This document shows, one piece after another, positions 24,068 to 35,122 of a stretch of DNA of 45,901 nucleotides. Position numbers and translations under genes: made by a program. This DNA comes from Ruminococcus flavefaciens (lineage in GTDB: Bacteria > Bacillota > Clostridia > Oscillospirales > Ruminococcaceae): positions 1 through 45,901 of the forward strand of contig JAMPIL010000012.1 in assembly GCA_023662725.1 (NCBI GenBank), given 5' to 3'. Numbering within the stretch: position 1 is the first letter of the stretch; every line of letters begins with the position of its first letter. The notes under the pieces are model-generated. The model saw nothing but the letters and a program-made list of their open reading frames with translations, was not told where the DNA came from and did no database searches.

Positions 24068-25852
24068 ATGGCAGATACAATGAAAGGCTTGAAACGCACA
24101 CATTACTGCGGAGAAGTTACAGAAACAGGCAAAGAAGTAGTGGTTGGCGGTTTCGTTGAAAGAATAAGAAATAAGGGCGGAGTTATTTTTATCGTTCTTC
24201 GTGACAGAACGGGCGTTGTTCAGCTTTTATTTAACGACGAAACGGACAGTGAAATTTTTGAAAAAGCTGCCGGATGTCGAAGCGAATATGTTCTTATGGC
24301 AAAGGGCATTGTCCGTGAGCGTGAGAGCAAGAACGACAAGTTGAAAACCGGAAATGTCGAAATTTTTGTTGACGATTTAAGAGTTCTCGCAAAGGCTCAG
24401 ACTCCTCCTTTTGAAATAACAAACGAAACAAAGGTTAATGAGGAACTTCGTCTGAAATATCGTTATCTTGATCTCAGAAGAGCGCCTTTACAGCAGAATA
24501 TTATAATGAGACATCAGATCGCAAAGGTAACAAGAGAGTATTTTTATGAGAATGGTTTTCTTGAAATTGAAACTCCGATGATGATGAAATCAACTCCGGA
24601 GGGCGCAAGGGATTACCTTATTCCATCAAGAGTGCATCAGGGAAAATTTTACGCTCTTCCGCAGTCTCCGCAGATTTATAAGCAGCTTCTCATGATTTCC
24701 GGTTACGACCGCTACATACAGCTTGCAAGATGCTTCCGTGACGAGGATCTTCGTGCGGATCGTCAGCCGGAATTTACTCAGATAGACCTGGAGATGTCTT
24801 TTGTCGATGCCGAGGATATTCAGGAATGCGTTGAAGGCTTTGTTCAGCGTGTTTTCAAGGAAGTTATGGGAATTGATATCCCGACTCCGCTTCCAAGACT
24901 CACTTTTGCTGATGCAATGAATCGTTACGGTTCTGATAAACCTGATACTCGTTTCGGCTTTGAGATTCAGGATATTACCGATACTGTTAAAGATATTGAT
25001 TTTGTTGTTTTCAAAAATGCAATTGAAGAGGGCGGATCTGTTCGTGCTATCAACGTTAAAAACGGCGCTGCTACATATACTCGCAAGGAAATAGACAAGC
25101 TTATTGAACACGCAAAGGGAATAGGCGCAAAGGGACTTGCGTATATTCGTTGGGCTGATGAACCAAACTGTTCTTTCAAAAAATTTCTTGCCGAGGGCGA
25201 TCTTGAAAAGATTTGTGAATCGGTTGACGCTGAGTCAGGAGATCTTGTTCTTATATGTGCTGATAAGACCAAAACAGTTTTGTCTACTCTGGGAGCGATA
25301 AGACTTATCTGCGGAAAACGTCTTGAGGTTATACCGGATGACGTTTACAATTTCCTTTGGATAACTGAAATGCCGTTCTTTGAGCATGATGATGATAACG
25401 ATACATGGGTTGCGGCTCATCATCCTTTTACAATGCCTATGGAGGAATGCATAGAGTACCTTGACAGCGATCCGGCAAATGTTCGTGCGAAAGCTTGGGA
25501 TCTTGTTCTTAACGGAACAGAGCTTTCAAGTGGCTCGATGCGTATAACTGATTTCGAGCTTCAGCAGAAAATGTTTGAAGCGCTTGGTATGACTGATGAA
25601 GAAATTCAGGCTAAATTCGGATTCCTCGTTGACGCATACCGTTATGCCGCTCCGCCTCATGGCGGAATGGGAATCGGACTTGATCGTCTTGCGATGATTA
25701 TGTGTAAAGCTGATAGCCTTCGAGATGTTACAGCTTTCCCGAAGGTTCAGAACGCAAGCGAACTTATGTCGGAATGTCCGTCTGCTGTTGATGCGGAAAG
25801 CCTTGAGGCTCTTGCAATCGGTATCACTAAAAATGAAAATGAGACTGAATAA
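24068..25852 (+). CDS. aspS: Aspartyl-tRNA synthetase
   Basis: A 594-residue class II synthetase of the bacterial type. The N-terminal OB-fold (~1-115) binds the anticodon, motif 2 is in RCFRDEDLRADRQPEFTQID, a GAD insertion domain occupies ~290-430 and motif 3 is GGMGIGLDRLAMIM. The start is the ATG at 24068, with GAGGAG inside the end of hisS; the TTG at 24050 is less likely. It is cotranscribed with hisS. Confidence 0.97.
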   Translation: MADTMKGLKRTHYCGEVTETGKEVVVGGFVERIRNKGGVIFIVLRDRTGVVQLLFNDETDSEIFEKAAGCRSEYVLMAKGIVRERESKNDKLKTGNVEIFVDDLRVLAKAQTPPFEITNETKVNEELRLKYRYLDLRRAPLQQNIIMRHQIAKVTREYFYENGFLEIETPMMMKSTPEGARDYLIPSRVHQGKFYALPQSPQIYKQLLMISGYDRYIQLARCFRDEDLRADRQPEFTQIDLEMSFVDAEDIQECVEGFVQRVFKEVMGIDIPTPLPRLTFADAMNRYGSDKPDTRFGFEIQDITDTVKDIDFVVFKNAIEEGGSVRAINVKNGAATYTRKEIDKLIEHAKGIGAKGLAYIRWADEPNCSFKKFLAEGDLEKICESVDAESGDLVLICADKTKTVLSTLGAIRLICGKRLEVIPDDVYNFLWITEMPFFEHDDDNDTWVAAHHPFTMPMEECIEYLDSDPANVRAKAWDLVLNGTELSSGSMRITDFELQQKMFEALGMTDEEIQAKFGFLVDAYRYAAPPHGGMGIGLDRLAMIMCKADSLRDVTAFPKVQNASELMSECPSAVDAESLEALAIGITKNENETE

Positions 25853-25959
25853 GACGTTATTCAACAATTTGTAAAATTATGACCTGTTTATACCAATCAA
25901 TAAACATTTTGTAATATAATGCTATTCCATATTTGAATAATTGTTTCGACCATTTTCGC

Positions 25960-25988
25960 TTGACAATTTTTATTTATGGATGTATAAT
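25960..25988 (+). promoter_or_regulatory. Consensus sigma-A promoter P1, ahead of a hairpin
   Basis: TTGACA at 25960-25965 and TATAAT at 25983-25988, spacing 17 bp. The predicted start near 25995 lies only about 20 nt before an intrinsic terminator, so it would make a transcript of roughly 55-60 nt unless termination is bypassed. Confidence 0.82.
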
Positions 25989-26013
25989 TAAGGCATAAAT
26001 TGAATAAAACAAT

Positions 26014-26053
26014 AAGGGAGCTGTCTGTAGAGATTGCTCCCTTTGTGTTTATT
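26014..26053 (+). terminator. Terminator or attenuator between aspS and the V-ATPase operon
   Basis: AAGGGAGC pairs with GCTCCCTT across a 14-nt loop, followed by TGTGTTTATTTG. It can end aspS transcripts, but it also lies directly downstream of promoter P1, so a short RNA or attenuation is possible. Confidence 0.7.
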
Positions 26054-26095
26054 TGATGAAAAATGAAAGTTGGTCACTTTTTTATCTTGAAACTA

Positions 26096-26124
26096 TTGAC
26101 TTTACAAAAATTGTATGTTATAAT
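26096..26124 (+). promoter_or_regulatory. Main sigma-A promoter P2 of the V-ATPase operon
   Basis: TTGACT at 26096-26101 and TATAAT at 26119-26124, spacing 17 bp, with TGt extending the -10. The predicted start is near 26131, just before an inverted repeat. Confidence 0.88.
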
Positions 26125-26132
26125 GGCTTTAT

Positions 26133-26153
26133 TAAATGACCAACAGTCATTTA
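26133..26153. promoter_or_regulatory. Inverted-repeat operator candidate at the V-ATPase start site
   Basis: TAAATGAC and GTCATTTA are perfect 8-bp arms around CAACA. The site covers about +2 to +22 of the P2 transcript and ends just before the ribosome-binding site. Its TGACCAAC core recurs inverted as GTTGGTCA at 26069-26076, upstream of the -35 box. A repressor bridging both sites, or an RNA stem, would fit. Confidence 0.55.
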
Positions 26154-26168
26154 TAGAGGAGGGATATA

Positions 26169-26477
26169 ATGGCATCGGAATCTGTAAAAAAAGTTCTTGA
26201 GGCAGAAGCTGAATCAGACAGAAAAATTTCAGAAGCACGGCAGCGAAGTGTTGATATCATCAGAGAAGCTGAACGAAATTCTGCTCTTGCTATTCAGAAA
26301 AAACTTGGGGAAGCATCAGCAGAAGTGGCAAAATTAAAAGCCGATTACGAAGAGAAACTCAAAGCATACACTGAAAAAGCTAATGCAGAATGTCAAAGAA
26401 AAATTTCTGATATTAAGGCGAAATCTGAAAAAAATACTAATAATGCGGTCGAAGCGATCATTAAAGATTTTTTCTGA
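26169..26477 (+). CDS. ntpF: V-type ATPase subunit G/H (NtpF-like) peripheral stalk
   Basis: A 102-residue, almost wholly helical, charged protein (Ala/Glu/Lys rich; ASESVKKVLEAEAESDRKIS) with coiled-coil character along its length. In V/A-type ATPases this small subunit pairs with subunit E to make the peripheral stalk. Its place as first gene before ntpI matches the ntpFIKECGABD order of Enterococcus hirae. The ATG follows GAGGAGG. Sequence identity in this family is low, so position and composition carry the call. Confidence 0.83.
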   Translation: MASESVKKVLEAEAESDRKISEARQRSVDIIREAERNSALAIQKKLGEASAEVAKLKADYEEKLKAYTEKANAECQRKISDIKAKSEKNTNNAVEAIIKDFF

Positions 26478-26517
26478 TTTAAAAAATATGTTATAGAAGG
26501 AGAGTGAAAGATGAAAT

Positions 26518-28960
<2,443 letters not shown>

Positions 28961-28981
28961 ACAAGAACGGAGGTTTAAACT

Positions 28982-29575
28982 ATGTCCGGACTTGATGAAA
29001 TACTCAACATAATCAAATCACAGCAAAAGGAAAACGAAGACAAAATAATAAAATCGGCCGAGAACAAAGCTGATGAAATTAAAGCTGAATCAGATCAAAA
29101 AGCGGAGAAAGCTTATAGCGATTATATGAGAAAATCCAGAGCTGATCAGGAGAGGGAATATGAAAATTCCTGTTCATCGGTTGATGCGTCTATGAAGAGA
29201 GCGATTCTCAAGTGCAAGGTTGAAATGATAGATTCTGTCATTGAAAAGACATTGAACAAACTTAAAAATCTTTCTGTTGACGAATATTTCAAACTTCTTG
29301 AAAAGCTTATAATCAAGCATCTGAGAAGCGGCGAGGGAGTTTTGTACCTTTGCGAAAACGATTTAAGCCGTGTTCCTGACGATTTTGTGAAAAAAATAAG
29401 TATCCATGCTGAAAAAAAAGGCAGTTCAATAAAATTGTCCGATGTTCCGGCAGATATAAGCGACGGATTTGTTCTGCAATATGGTCTTGTATCTGAAAAT
29501 TGCAGTTTTCGTGCGGTAATTGATTCGGAAAAAGACAGCGTAAGAGATATGGCAGCAAAAATATTATTCGGGTAG
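28982..29575 (+). CDS. ntpE: V-type ATPase subunit E (NtpE) peripheral stalk
   Basis: A 197-residue protein with a long charged N-terminal helix (residues ~1-85, rich in Lys, Glu and Ala) and a globular C-terminal domain, as in the E subunit that pairs with NtpF to hold the catalytic head. SDGFVLQYGLVSENCSF followed by RAVIDSEKDSVRD matches the conserved C-terminal segment. The start follows GGAGG. Gene order supports the call. Confidence 0.9.
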   Translation: MSGLDEILNIIKSQQKENEDKIIKSAENKADEIKAESDQKAEKAYSDYMRKSRADQEREYENSCSSVDASMKRAILKCKVEMIDSVIEKTLNKLKNLSVDEYFKLLEKLIIKHLRSGEGVLYLCENDLSRVPDDFVKKISIHAEKKGSSIKLSDVPADISDGFVLQYGLVSENCSFRAVIDSEKDSVRDMAAKILFG

Positions 29576-29584
29576 GTGATGAAT

Positions 29585-30520
29585 ATGAGCAGCACAAAAT
29601 ATGCGAGCGCCGTTGCGGCTGTTAAAGCAATGGAGAGCAGTCTCATCACTCAAAGCGAATTTGAACAGCTTATCAATGCGAAATCAGCGGCTGAAATGAA
29701 CGCAATTCTTTCGTCCGGAGCTTCGGAAAAAAATTCTCTTAACGAGGTCTGGGAAATGCTTCAAAGTTTTGCGTCTGACAGCGAGGAACTGAAAATACTG
29801 CTTTACCAAAATGATTTTCATAATCTTAAAGCTGCGTTAAAGTCAATGCTTTCCAATCGGGAACCTGAGCAATATTATATCACGCCAACTAATCTTTATC
29901 TTGATGAACTCAAATCTATTCTCACTTCAAAGGAATACGACTATCTTCCGGAGTACATGAAGGAAACGGCTGAGCAGGCATACGAGCTTATTACAAGAAC
30001 TCTCGACGGACAGCTTGCGGATTCTCTTATTGATTCATCAGCTTTATCGGCAATGCAGAAAGATTCAGACGAATTCGGAGGCGAATTTATACAGAAATAC
30101 TCGCAGCTTATAACGGTTTGCGCAGACATAAAAACCGCATATCGATGCAGTGTAATGAATAAGCCGTATGCTTTTATAGAAACAGCGATCTGCGGAAGCG
30201 AAGAACTCGATAAGGAAGCCCTTGCGAGAGCGTCCCAGAGAGGAACGGAAAGTTTATTCAGTTTTCTTGAGACCACGCCATATAATGAAGCTGCTGAAAT
30301 TTTAAAATCTTCTCCGGCGCAGTTTGAAAAATGGTGCGATGATATGATAACTGATCACGCTGAAAGCGCAAGAATGAAATCTTTTGGTATAGAACCTCTT
30401 GCGGCATATTTCATAGCAAAGGAGACTGAAATAAAAAATCTCCGAATACTCAAAGTCTGCAAGGAATGTAAAACCAATAAAGAAACTATCATGGAAAGGA
30501 TGAGAAAGCTATATGTATAA
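29585..30520 (+). CDS. ntpC: V-type ATPase subunit C (NtpC, rotor-coupling d-subunit)
   Basis: A 311-residue all-helical protein that sits on the K ring and couples it to the central shaft. The opening STKYASAVAAVKAMESSLI and the repeated helical segments match the family. I start at the ATG at 29585 because AGGTGAT, complementary to the 16S 3' end, lies 5 bp upstream; the ATG at 29579 is the alternative. It overlaps the next gene by 8 bp. Confidence 0.9.
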   Translation: MSSTKYASAVAAVKAMESSLITQSEFEQLINAKSAAEMNAILSSGASEKNSLNEVWEMLQSFASDSEELKILLYQNDFHNLKAALKSMLSNREPEQYYITPTNLYLDELKSILTSKEYDYLPEYMKETAEQAYELITRTLDGQLADSLIDSSALSAMQKDSDEFGGEFIQKYSQLITVCADIKTAYRCSVMNKPYAFIETAICGSEELDKEALARASQRGTESLFSFLETTPYNEAAEILKSSPAQFEKWCDDMITDHAESARMKSFGIEPLAAYFIAKETEIKNLRILKVCKECKTNKETIMERMRKLYV

Positions 30521-30824
30521 AGCAGCGGTTATTGGCGACAGCGCAAGCGTTTCAGGATTTGCCGCATTGGGGCTTTCTGTTTTCCGTGAAACAGATGCAG
30601 ATAAAATAAAAAAGCTTATTTCAAAGCTTGCGGCGGGAAATTTTGCTGTAATTTATATTACAGAACCTGCGGCAGAGCTTGTTAAAGAAACTATCAACAA
30701 ATACAGAAACAGTCATCTTCCTTCAATAGTTCTTATTCCTGCAATTGAGGGAAACACAGGATACGGTATGAAATCTCTTCATGAAGCCGTCGAAAAGGCT
30801 GTTGGATCTGACATATTAAATTAG
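30513..30824 (+). CDS. ntpG: V-type ATPase subunit F (NtpG)
   Basis: A 103-residue Rossmann-like subunit of the central shaft. AAVIGDSASVSGFAALGL and VIYITEPAAELV are typical, as is PSIVLIPAIEGNTG. The gene lies between subunits C and A, as in other ntp operons. Confidence 0.92.
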   Translation: MYKAAVIGDSASVSGFAALGLSVFRETDADKIKKLISKLAAGNFAVIYITEPAAELVKETINKYRNSHLPSIVLIPAIEGNTGYGMKSLHEAVEKAVGSDILN

Positions 30825-30845
30825 AAAAGAGGCGGATAAACTATA

Positions 30846-32618
30846 ATGAGCAGTACTGGAACAGTTGTAAAAATTTCAGGACCTCTTGTTGTTGCAGAGG
30901 GGATGAGAGACGCTAATATGTTTGACATGGTTCGTGTAAGCAATAAGCGTCTTATCGGAGAAATTATCGAAATGCACGGCGATCGTGCTTCTATACAGGT
31001 TTATGAAGAAACATCCGGTCTTAAAACGGGCGAGCCGGTTGAATCTGCCGGAGAACCAATGAGCGTAGAGCTTGGTCCGGGACTTATCGGAAGTATCTAT
31101 GACGGAATTCAGCGTCCGCTGGATGATATAAGAAAGCTTTGCGGAAATAATCTTCAAAGAGGAGTTGAAGTTGCTTCTTTAAAAAGGGAACGGCTCTGGA
31201 AATTCACTCCGTTCGTCAAAGCAGGGGATAAGGTTATAGGCGGAGATATAATAGGGACAGTTCCCGAAACGGATATAGTTCTTCACAAGATCATGATTCC
31301 AAATAATATCGAAGGAACGGTGAAAAAAATATCCGAGGGAGAATTTCACGCCGATGATATCGTTTGCGTAATAGAAACTGAAAATGGTGAGAAGGAGCTT
31401 TCGCTTATTCAGAAATGGCCGGTAAGACGTGGAAGACCTTACAAGAAAAAGCTTTCTCCCGATATGCCGCTGATTACAGGACAGAGAGTTGTCGATTGTC
31501 TTTTTCCTATAGCTAAGGGAGGAGTTGCTGCAATTCCGGGACCTTTCGGAAGCGGAAAAACTGTAACTCAGCATCAGCTTGCTAAATGGGCAGAAGCAGA
31601 TATAATCGTATATATCGGATGCGGCGAGCGTGGAAACGAAATGACTGACGTTCTTAATGAATTTCCGGAATTGATCGATCCTAATACGGGAAAATCTCTT
31701 ATGGAACGTACAGTTCTTATCGCAAATACTTCTGATATGCCTGTTGCAGCGAGAGAAGCGTCGGTTTATACAGGAATCACAATTGCCGAATATTACCGTG
31801 ATATGGGCTATTCCGTAGCTCTTATGGCTGATTCGACTTCACGTTGGGCAGAAGCGCTTCGTGAAATGTCCGGCAGACTTGAAGAAATGCCCGGCGACGA
31901 AGGTTATCCGGCTTATCTTGGAAGCCGTCTCGCTCAGTTCTACGAACGTGCGGGAAGAGTTATTTCTAAGGGAGCTGACGGCAGAGAGGGAGCGCTTTCG
32001 GTTATCGGAGCAGTATCACCTCCGGGCGGAGATATTTCAGAACCGGTTTCACAGGCAACTTTAAGAATAGTAAAGGTTTTCTGGGGACTCGATGCAAATC
32101 TTGCGTACCAGCGGCATTTTCCGGCTATAAACTGGCTTACAAGCTATTCGCTCTATGCCGATTCGCTTGCGGATTGGTATAGCAACAATGTTTCAGCCGA
32201 CTGGATGAAGAACAGATCGAGATTCATGAGCATTCTTCATGAAGAATCAGAGCTTAAAGAAATCGTCAAGCTGATCGGTATGGACGCTCTTTCTGCGAGC
32301 GATCGTCTTAAAATGGAAACGGCACGTTCTATAAGGGAGGATTTTCTACATCAGCTTGCCTTTCATGAGGTTGATACCTATACCAGCCTAAAAAAGCAGT
32401 TTTATATGATGAAGTTGATTCTTAATTTTAACGATGAAGCTGAGGAAGCTGTAAAAAAAGGCGCAGATATCGAAGCGATTTCTGTTCTGCCGGTTCGTGA
32501 GAAAATAGGAAGATTCAAATATATAGAAGAGGAAAAGACAGATGAAGAATTCAGTAAAATATCTGTTGAAATTTCATCACAGCTTAATGAGCTGCTGAGA
32601 AAGGAGGAAGAAAACTAA
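30846..32618 (+). CDS. ntpA: V-type ATPase catalytic subunit A (NtpA)
   Basis: A 590-residue catalytic subunit that hydrolyses or makes ATP. The Walker A reads GPFGSGKT, the A-type insertion domain is present (residues ~120-190), and [20 protein letters not shown] is the Walker B region. The arginine-rich [17 protein letters not shown] block is diagnostic. The length matches the family. Its stop shares one base with the ntpB start (A of TAATG), indicating coupling. Confidence 0.97.
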   Translation: MSSTGTVVKISGPLVVAEGMRDANMFDMVRVSNKRLIGEIIEMHGDRASIQVYEETSGLKTGEPVESAGEPMSVELGPGLIGSIYDGIQRPLDDIRKLCGNNLQRGVEVASLKRERLWKFTPFVKAGDKVIGGDIIGTVPETDIVLHKIMIPNNIEGTVKKISEGEFHADDIVCVIETENGEKELSLIQKWPVRRGRPYKKKLSPDMPLITGQRVVDCLFPIAKGGVAAIPGPFGSGKTVTQHQLAKWAEADIIVYIGCGERGNEMTDVLNEFPELIDPNTGKSLMERTVLIANTSDMPVAAREASVYTGITIAEYYRDMGYSVALMADSTSRWAEALREMSGRLEEMPGDEGYPAYLGSRLAQFYERAGRVISKGADGREGALSVIGAVSPPGGDISEPVSQATLRIVKVFWGLDANLAYQRHFPAINWLTSYSLYADSLADWYSNNVSADWMKNRSRFMSILHEESELKEIVKLIGMDALSASDRLKMETARSIREDFLHQLAFHEVDTYTSLKKQFYMMKLILNFNDEAEEAVKKGADIEAISVLPVREKIGRFKYIEEEKTDEEFSKISVEISSQLNELLRKEEEN

Positions 32619-33994
32619 TGCCAAGGGAATACAGAACCATTGAAGAAGCTGCCGGACCTTTGCTTCTCGTTAAAGATGTTGAGAATATTTCGTTCGGAGA
32701 ACTTGCGGAGATAAGACTTACAAACGGCGAAAAAAGAAGATGCCGTGTTCTTGAGATAGACGGCTCTAACGCACTTGTTCAGCTTTTTGAAAATGCAGCC
32801 GGAATAAACCTGAAAGACAGCAGCGTTGTATTTTCAGGTCATCAGATGGAACTGGGCGTTTCGGAAGATATGCTCGGACGTGTTTTTGACGGCATGGGAC
32901 ACCCTATTGACGATGGACCGGAGATCATTCCGGAAATGCGGATGGACGTAAACGGATTGCCAATGAATCCTGTTGCGAGAAAATATCCGCAGGAATTTAT
33001 TCAGACAGGCGTATCGGCGATAGATGGACTTAACACGCTTGTAAGAGGACAAAAACTTCCGATTTTTTCGGCAAGCGGACTCCCGCACGCTCAGTTTGCA
33101 GCACAGATAGCACGTCAGGCTCGTGTAAGAGGTAAGGATGAGCAGTTCGCCGTAGTTTTTGCCGCAATGGGAATTACTTTTGAAGAATCCGAATATTTTA
33201 TCCAGAGTTTTAAAAGTACCGGAGCTTTGGACAGAACGGTTCTCTTCATAAATCTTGCTAACGATTCCGCTATTGAACGTCTTGCAACACCTAAAATGGC
33301 TTTAACAGCGGCGGAATACCTTGCATTTGAAAAAAATATGCACGTTCTTGTTATTCTTACCGATATAACAAACTATGCTGATGCTCTTCGAGAGGTTTCA
33401 GCCGCACGTAAGGAAGTTCCCGGAAGACGTGGATATCCCGGATATATGTACACCGATCTTGCCTCTATTTATGAACGTGCCGGAAGGCAGGAGGGCAAGG
33501 AGGGAAGCATCACCATGATTCCGATTCTAACTATGCCTGAAGATGATAAAACTCATCCTATTCCTGATCTTACCGGATATATTACAGAGGGACAGATAAT
33601 TCTATCCCGTGAGCTTTACCGTAAAGGCATAAATCCGCCGGTAGATGTTTTGCCGTCGCTTTCACGTTTAAAGGATAAGGGAATCGGAAAGGGTAAAACC
33701 CGTGAGGATCATTCTGATACCATGAATCAGCTTTTCTCTGCTTATGCAAGAGGAAAAGATGCGAAAGAGCTTATGGTAGTTCTTGGCGAGGCGGCTCTTA
33801 CTCCGACAGACCTTATTTATGCAAAATTTGCAGACGAATTTGAAAAAAGATATGTTTCTCAGGGATTTGAAAATAATCGAAGTATTGAAGAGACTCTTGC
33901 TATTGGCTGGGAACTGCTCCGTATTCTGCCAAAAAGCGAACTGCGCCGAATCAGAGAGGAATATCTTGATAAATATTATGATACTCAGGAATGA
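32618..33994 (+). CDS. ntpB: V-type ATPase regulatory subunit B (NtpB)
   Basis: A 458-residue non-catalytic subunit alternating with A in the head. As usual for B it lacks a canonical Walker A ([20 protein letters not shown]). [15 protein letters not shown]-like sequence appears as [19 protein letters not shown], the typical block near the arginine finger, and [20 protein letters not shown] is diagnostic. The ATG follows AAAGGAGG. Subunit D starts 11 bp later. Confidence 0.97.
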   Translation: MPREYRTIEEAAGPLLLVKDVENISFGELAEIRLTNGEKRRCRVLEIDGSNALVQLFENAAGINLKDSSVVFSGHQMELGVSEDMLGRVFDGMGHPIDDGPEIIPEMRMDVNGLPMNPVARKYPQEFIQTGVSAIDGLNTLVRGQKLPIFSASGLPHAQFAAQIARQARVRGKDEQFAVVFAAMGITFEESEYFIQSFKSTGALDRTVLFINLANDSAIERLATPKMALTAAEYLAFEKNMHVLVILTDITNYADALREVSAARKEVPGRRGYPGYMYTDLASIYERAGRQEGKEGSITMIPILTMPEDDKTHPIPDLTGYITEGQIILSRELYRKGINPPVDVLPSLSRLKDKGIGKGKTREDHSDTMNQLFSAYARGKDAKELMVVLGEAALTPTDLIYAKFADEFEKRYVSQGFENNRSIEETLAIGWELLRILPKSELRRIREEYLDKYYDTQE

Positions 33995-34005
33995 GGTGAG
34001 CGATA

Positions 34006-34656
34006 TTGTCGAGACTTAATGTCAATCCAACGAGAATGGAACTTTCAAAACTGAAGAAAAAGCTTGAATCGGCAAGAAGGGGACATAAACTTCTTAAAGA
34101 TAAACGTGATGAGCTTATGCGTCAGTTTATGAATCTCATAAAGGAAAACCGACAGCTCAGAAGTGAAGTTGAAGCGGCGATCATTGACGCAAACAGATAT
34201 ATGGCAGTTGCAGGTTCGGTCATGCAGAAAGAAGTGCTTGAAACTGCGCTCATGCTTCCGAAACAGGAAGTGGAGCTTGAAGTTGAGGAAAAGAACGTCA
34301 TGAGTGTAAATATTCCGGTTTTTAATCCAAAATACAGATCAAGCGACACAAATGATATTTACTCCTACGGCATGGCGTTTACTTCAATCGACCTTGATGG
34401 AGCGGTAAATGCTCTCAGTGGGATTTTTCCTAAAATGATACGTCTTGCGGAAGTTGAAAAGGCTTGTCAGCTTATGGCAGATGAGATTGAGAAAACTCGC
34501 CGCCGTGTAAATGCTCTTGAGCATATTATGATTCCTGACTATGAGGAGACTATAAAATATATCACCATGAAGCTTTCGGAAAATGAAAGAAACACCACTA
34601 CTTCATTGATGAAGGTCAAGGATATGGTGCTGAAACAAAGTCATAATTATGCTTGA
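34006..34656 (+). CDS. ntpD: V-type ATPase subunit D (NtpD, central shaft)
   Basis: A 216-residue coiled-coil shaft protein. The N-terminus NVNPTRMELSKLKKKLESAR and the C-terminal NALEHIMIPDYEETIKYITM are family hallmarks. The start is a TTG at 34006 with GAGGTGA 6 bp upstream. It is the last gene of the operon; the ntpH and ntpJ genes of E. hirae are absent. Confidence 0.96.
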   Translation: MSRLNVNPTRMELSKLKKKLESARRGHKLLKDKRDELMRQFMNLIKENRQLRSEVEAAIIDANRYMAVAGSVMQKEVLETALMLPKQEVELEVEEKNVMSVNIPVFNPKYRSSDTNDIYSYGMAFTSIDLDGAVNALSGIFPKMIRLAEVEKACQLMADEIEKTRRRVNALEHIMIPDYEETIKYITMKLSENERNTTTSLMKVKDMVLKQSHNYA

Positions 34657-34664
34657 TAAAAATA

Positions 34665-34696
34665 AAAGGGACAGTTCAATATGACTGTCCTTTTTG
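34665..34696 (+). terminator. Terminator of the V-ATPase operon
   Basis: GGACAGT and ACTGTCC pair around an 8-nt loop, extended by flanking A/T pairs and followed by TTTTT. Confidence 0.9.
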
Positions 34697-34701
34697 GTTT
34701 A

Positions 34702-35073
34702 TTATTTTTTACTGTCAAAAAAATCTTTAAAAATATATATAATCAGAATAGCAGCAACCACATAAACAATGTCATAACGCATTATCTGACCATACAAAGG
34801 AATATCCAGAATCAGCAATATCATACTGATGATACATAATATTACATTTGGAACGTAGATGAGTAAAAAAAACAGAAGTTCAAATACAGTCACCTGAAAA
34901 TTACTCTCGATATTAAATTTTCTTCGTAAATAGGGAAACATAAGAAAGTAAATCGACTTTGGGACACTGAAACGTTTCTTATTAAAATCACGCTGAAAAT
35001 TACGATATATGAAACATCGGATACCGAACATCCAAAGTACAATCAGCATAATGCAAAGCATTTTATCGGACAT
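34702..35073 (-). CDS. Small membrane protein of unknown function
   Basis: A 123-residue protein I do not recognise. It has three hydrophobic segments (MLCIMLIVLWMFGI near residues 5-18, LLFFLLIYVPNVILCIISM near 68-86 and YVVAAILIIYIFKDF near 105-119), with a basic stretch (NFQRDFNKKRF) between the first two. I start at the ATG at 35073, with GAAAGG upstream; the frame is open further but would run into pnp. It lies just behind the pnp terminator, whose T-tract almost touches its ribosome-binding site, so read-through probably supplies expression. It is convergent with the V-ATPase operon. Confidence 0.6.
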   Translation of the reverse strand: MSDKMLCIMLIVLWMFGIRCFIYRNFQRDFNKKRFSVPKSIYFLMFPYLRRKFNIESNFQVTVFELLFFLLIYVPNVILCIISMILLILDIPLYGQIMRYDIVYVVAAILIIYIFKDFFDSKK

Positions 35074-35085
35074 ATTTTGCCTTTC

Positions 35086-35114
35086 AAAAAAGTCACCCTC
35101 AAATGAGAGTGACT
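35086..35114 (-). terminator. Terminator after pnp
   Basis: On the minus strand AGTCACTCTC pairs with GAGGGTGACT (one G-U) around ATTT, followed by TTTTT. It lies 8 bp past the pnp stop. Confidence 0.9.
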
Positions 35115-35122
35115 TTAATATT

